Shown here: positions 63,992 through 64,000 of the stretch, one piece after another
Position numbering within the stretch: the first letter of the stretch is position 1
How the letters are laid out: each line of letters opens with the position of its first letter
Made by a program: the position numbers and the translations under genes
Notes under the pieces: generated by a model
Seen by the model: the letters and a program-made list of their open reading frames with translations, nothing else
What the model was told of the DNA's origin: nothing
Databases searched by the model: none
Assembly: GCA_018400755.1 (NCBI GenBank)
Contig: JAGYLU010000003.1
Span: 50,920 to 114,919 of the forward strand
Direction of reading: 5' to 3'
DNA from: Acholeplasmataceae bacterium
Lineage (GTDB): Bacteria; Bacillota_I; Bacilli_A; Acholeplasmatales; Acholeplasmataceae
Length of the DNA stretch: 64,000 nt

Positions 63992-64000
63992 TGAAACATA
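63991..64000 (+). CDS. Start of the next gene, cut by the window end
   Basis: An ATG overlaps the accB stop (TGATG arrangement) and reads MKH before the window ends. Position suggests accC or another acc/fab gene, but three codons cannot show it. Confidence 0.3.

Overview
The window looks like a chromosome segment of a low-to-mid GC Bacillota of the Bacilli/Mollicutes-related kind, possibly an Acholeplasmatales/Izemoplasmatales-like lineage. The evidence is the set of Firmicutes gene neighbourhoods (infB-rbfA, priA-fmt, YutG-type PgpA, secA-prfB, YitT, DUF1015-serC-serA), strong AAGGAGG-type ribosome sites, an S-box upstream of metK, and IS110 and IS1634 family elements. UGA is a stop codon (it ends many genes and an RF2 gene is present), so this is not a Mycoplasma/Spiroplasma code. 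The taxonomic assignment is inference.

Layout. 1-8.7 kb: translation and replication housekeeping (infB end, rbfA, priA, fmt), a PgpA phosphatase, a membrane protein with a degenerate HD-GYP domain, a SAM-I riboswitch with terminator in front of a frameshifted metK, then a DUF3137-LemA pair. 8.8-15.5 kb: secA, prfB, yitT, an S41 protease and recX, tightly packed, ending in a terminator shared with a convergent GH3 glycosidase. 18-21.7 kb: a PadR regulator with an operator around its own promoter and a partner membrane protein, an amidohydrolase, and a FrnE-like thioredoxin-fold protein. 21.8-28.5 kb: a complete JetA-JetB-JetC (MukF/MukE/MukB-like) SMC operon without a recognisable JetD nuclease, followed 11 bp later by a C1 aminopeptidase. 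28.5-32.1 kb: tRNA-Pro, a DUF4956/VTC polyphosphate-type pair, and a tRNA-Arg/tRNA-Ser locus split by an IS110 element and flanked by about 265 bp direct repeats.

32.1-40.0 kb is an A+T-richer accessory region holding broken copies of an XRE-MntA-HepT toxin-antitoxin module bracketed by a perfect 22 bp repeat, a possible M50-like protease, a DUF3796/XRE pair, a secreted protein, an MFS transporter with its ArsR-like regulator, and a glycoside-hydrolase-like gene. 40.1-43.1 kb is clean: pepF and an HExxH protein. 43.1-46.9 kb has five consecutive genes (phosphotransferase, methyltransferase, acetyltransferase, guanylate-kinase-like, MFS) all broken by small indels. 46.9-53.3 kb is clean again: NUDIX, MFS, a DUF4349 lipoprotein and an Opu-type compatible-solute ABC transporter. 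53.4-55.3 kb is an IS1634-family element flanked by about 270 bp direct repeats that duplicate the promoter of the following DUF1015-serC-serA serine operon. 59.2-64 kb: AlkA-type glycosylase, zwf, cyclase-family hydrolase, GNAT and 2-hydroxyacid dehydrogenase in one overlapping operon, then accB and the first codons of a further gene.

A recurrent technical caution: indel-rich and indel-free stretches alternate sharply between 28.7 and 56.3 kb, and the indels are mostly single-base deletions in short homopolymers. Many genes labelled pseudogene here may be intact in the living organism, with unpolished long-read sequence as the cause. The most interesting biology is the JetABC operon lacking JetD, the two insertion sequences with unusually long flanking duplications, and the repeat-bracketed toxin-antitoxin module beside tRNA-Ser.
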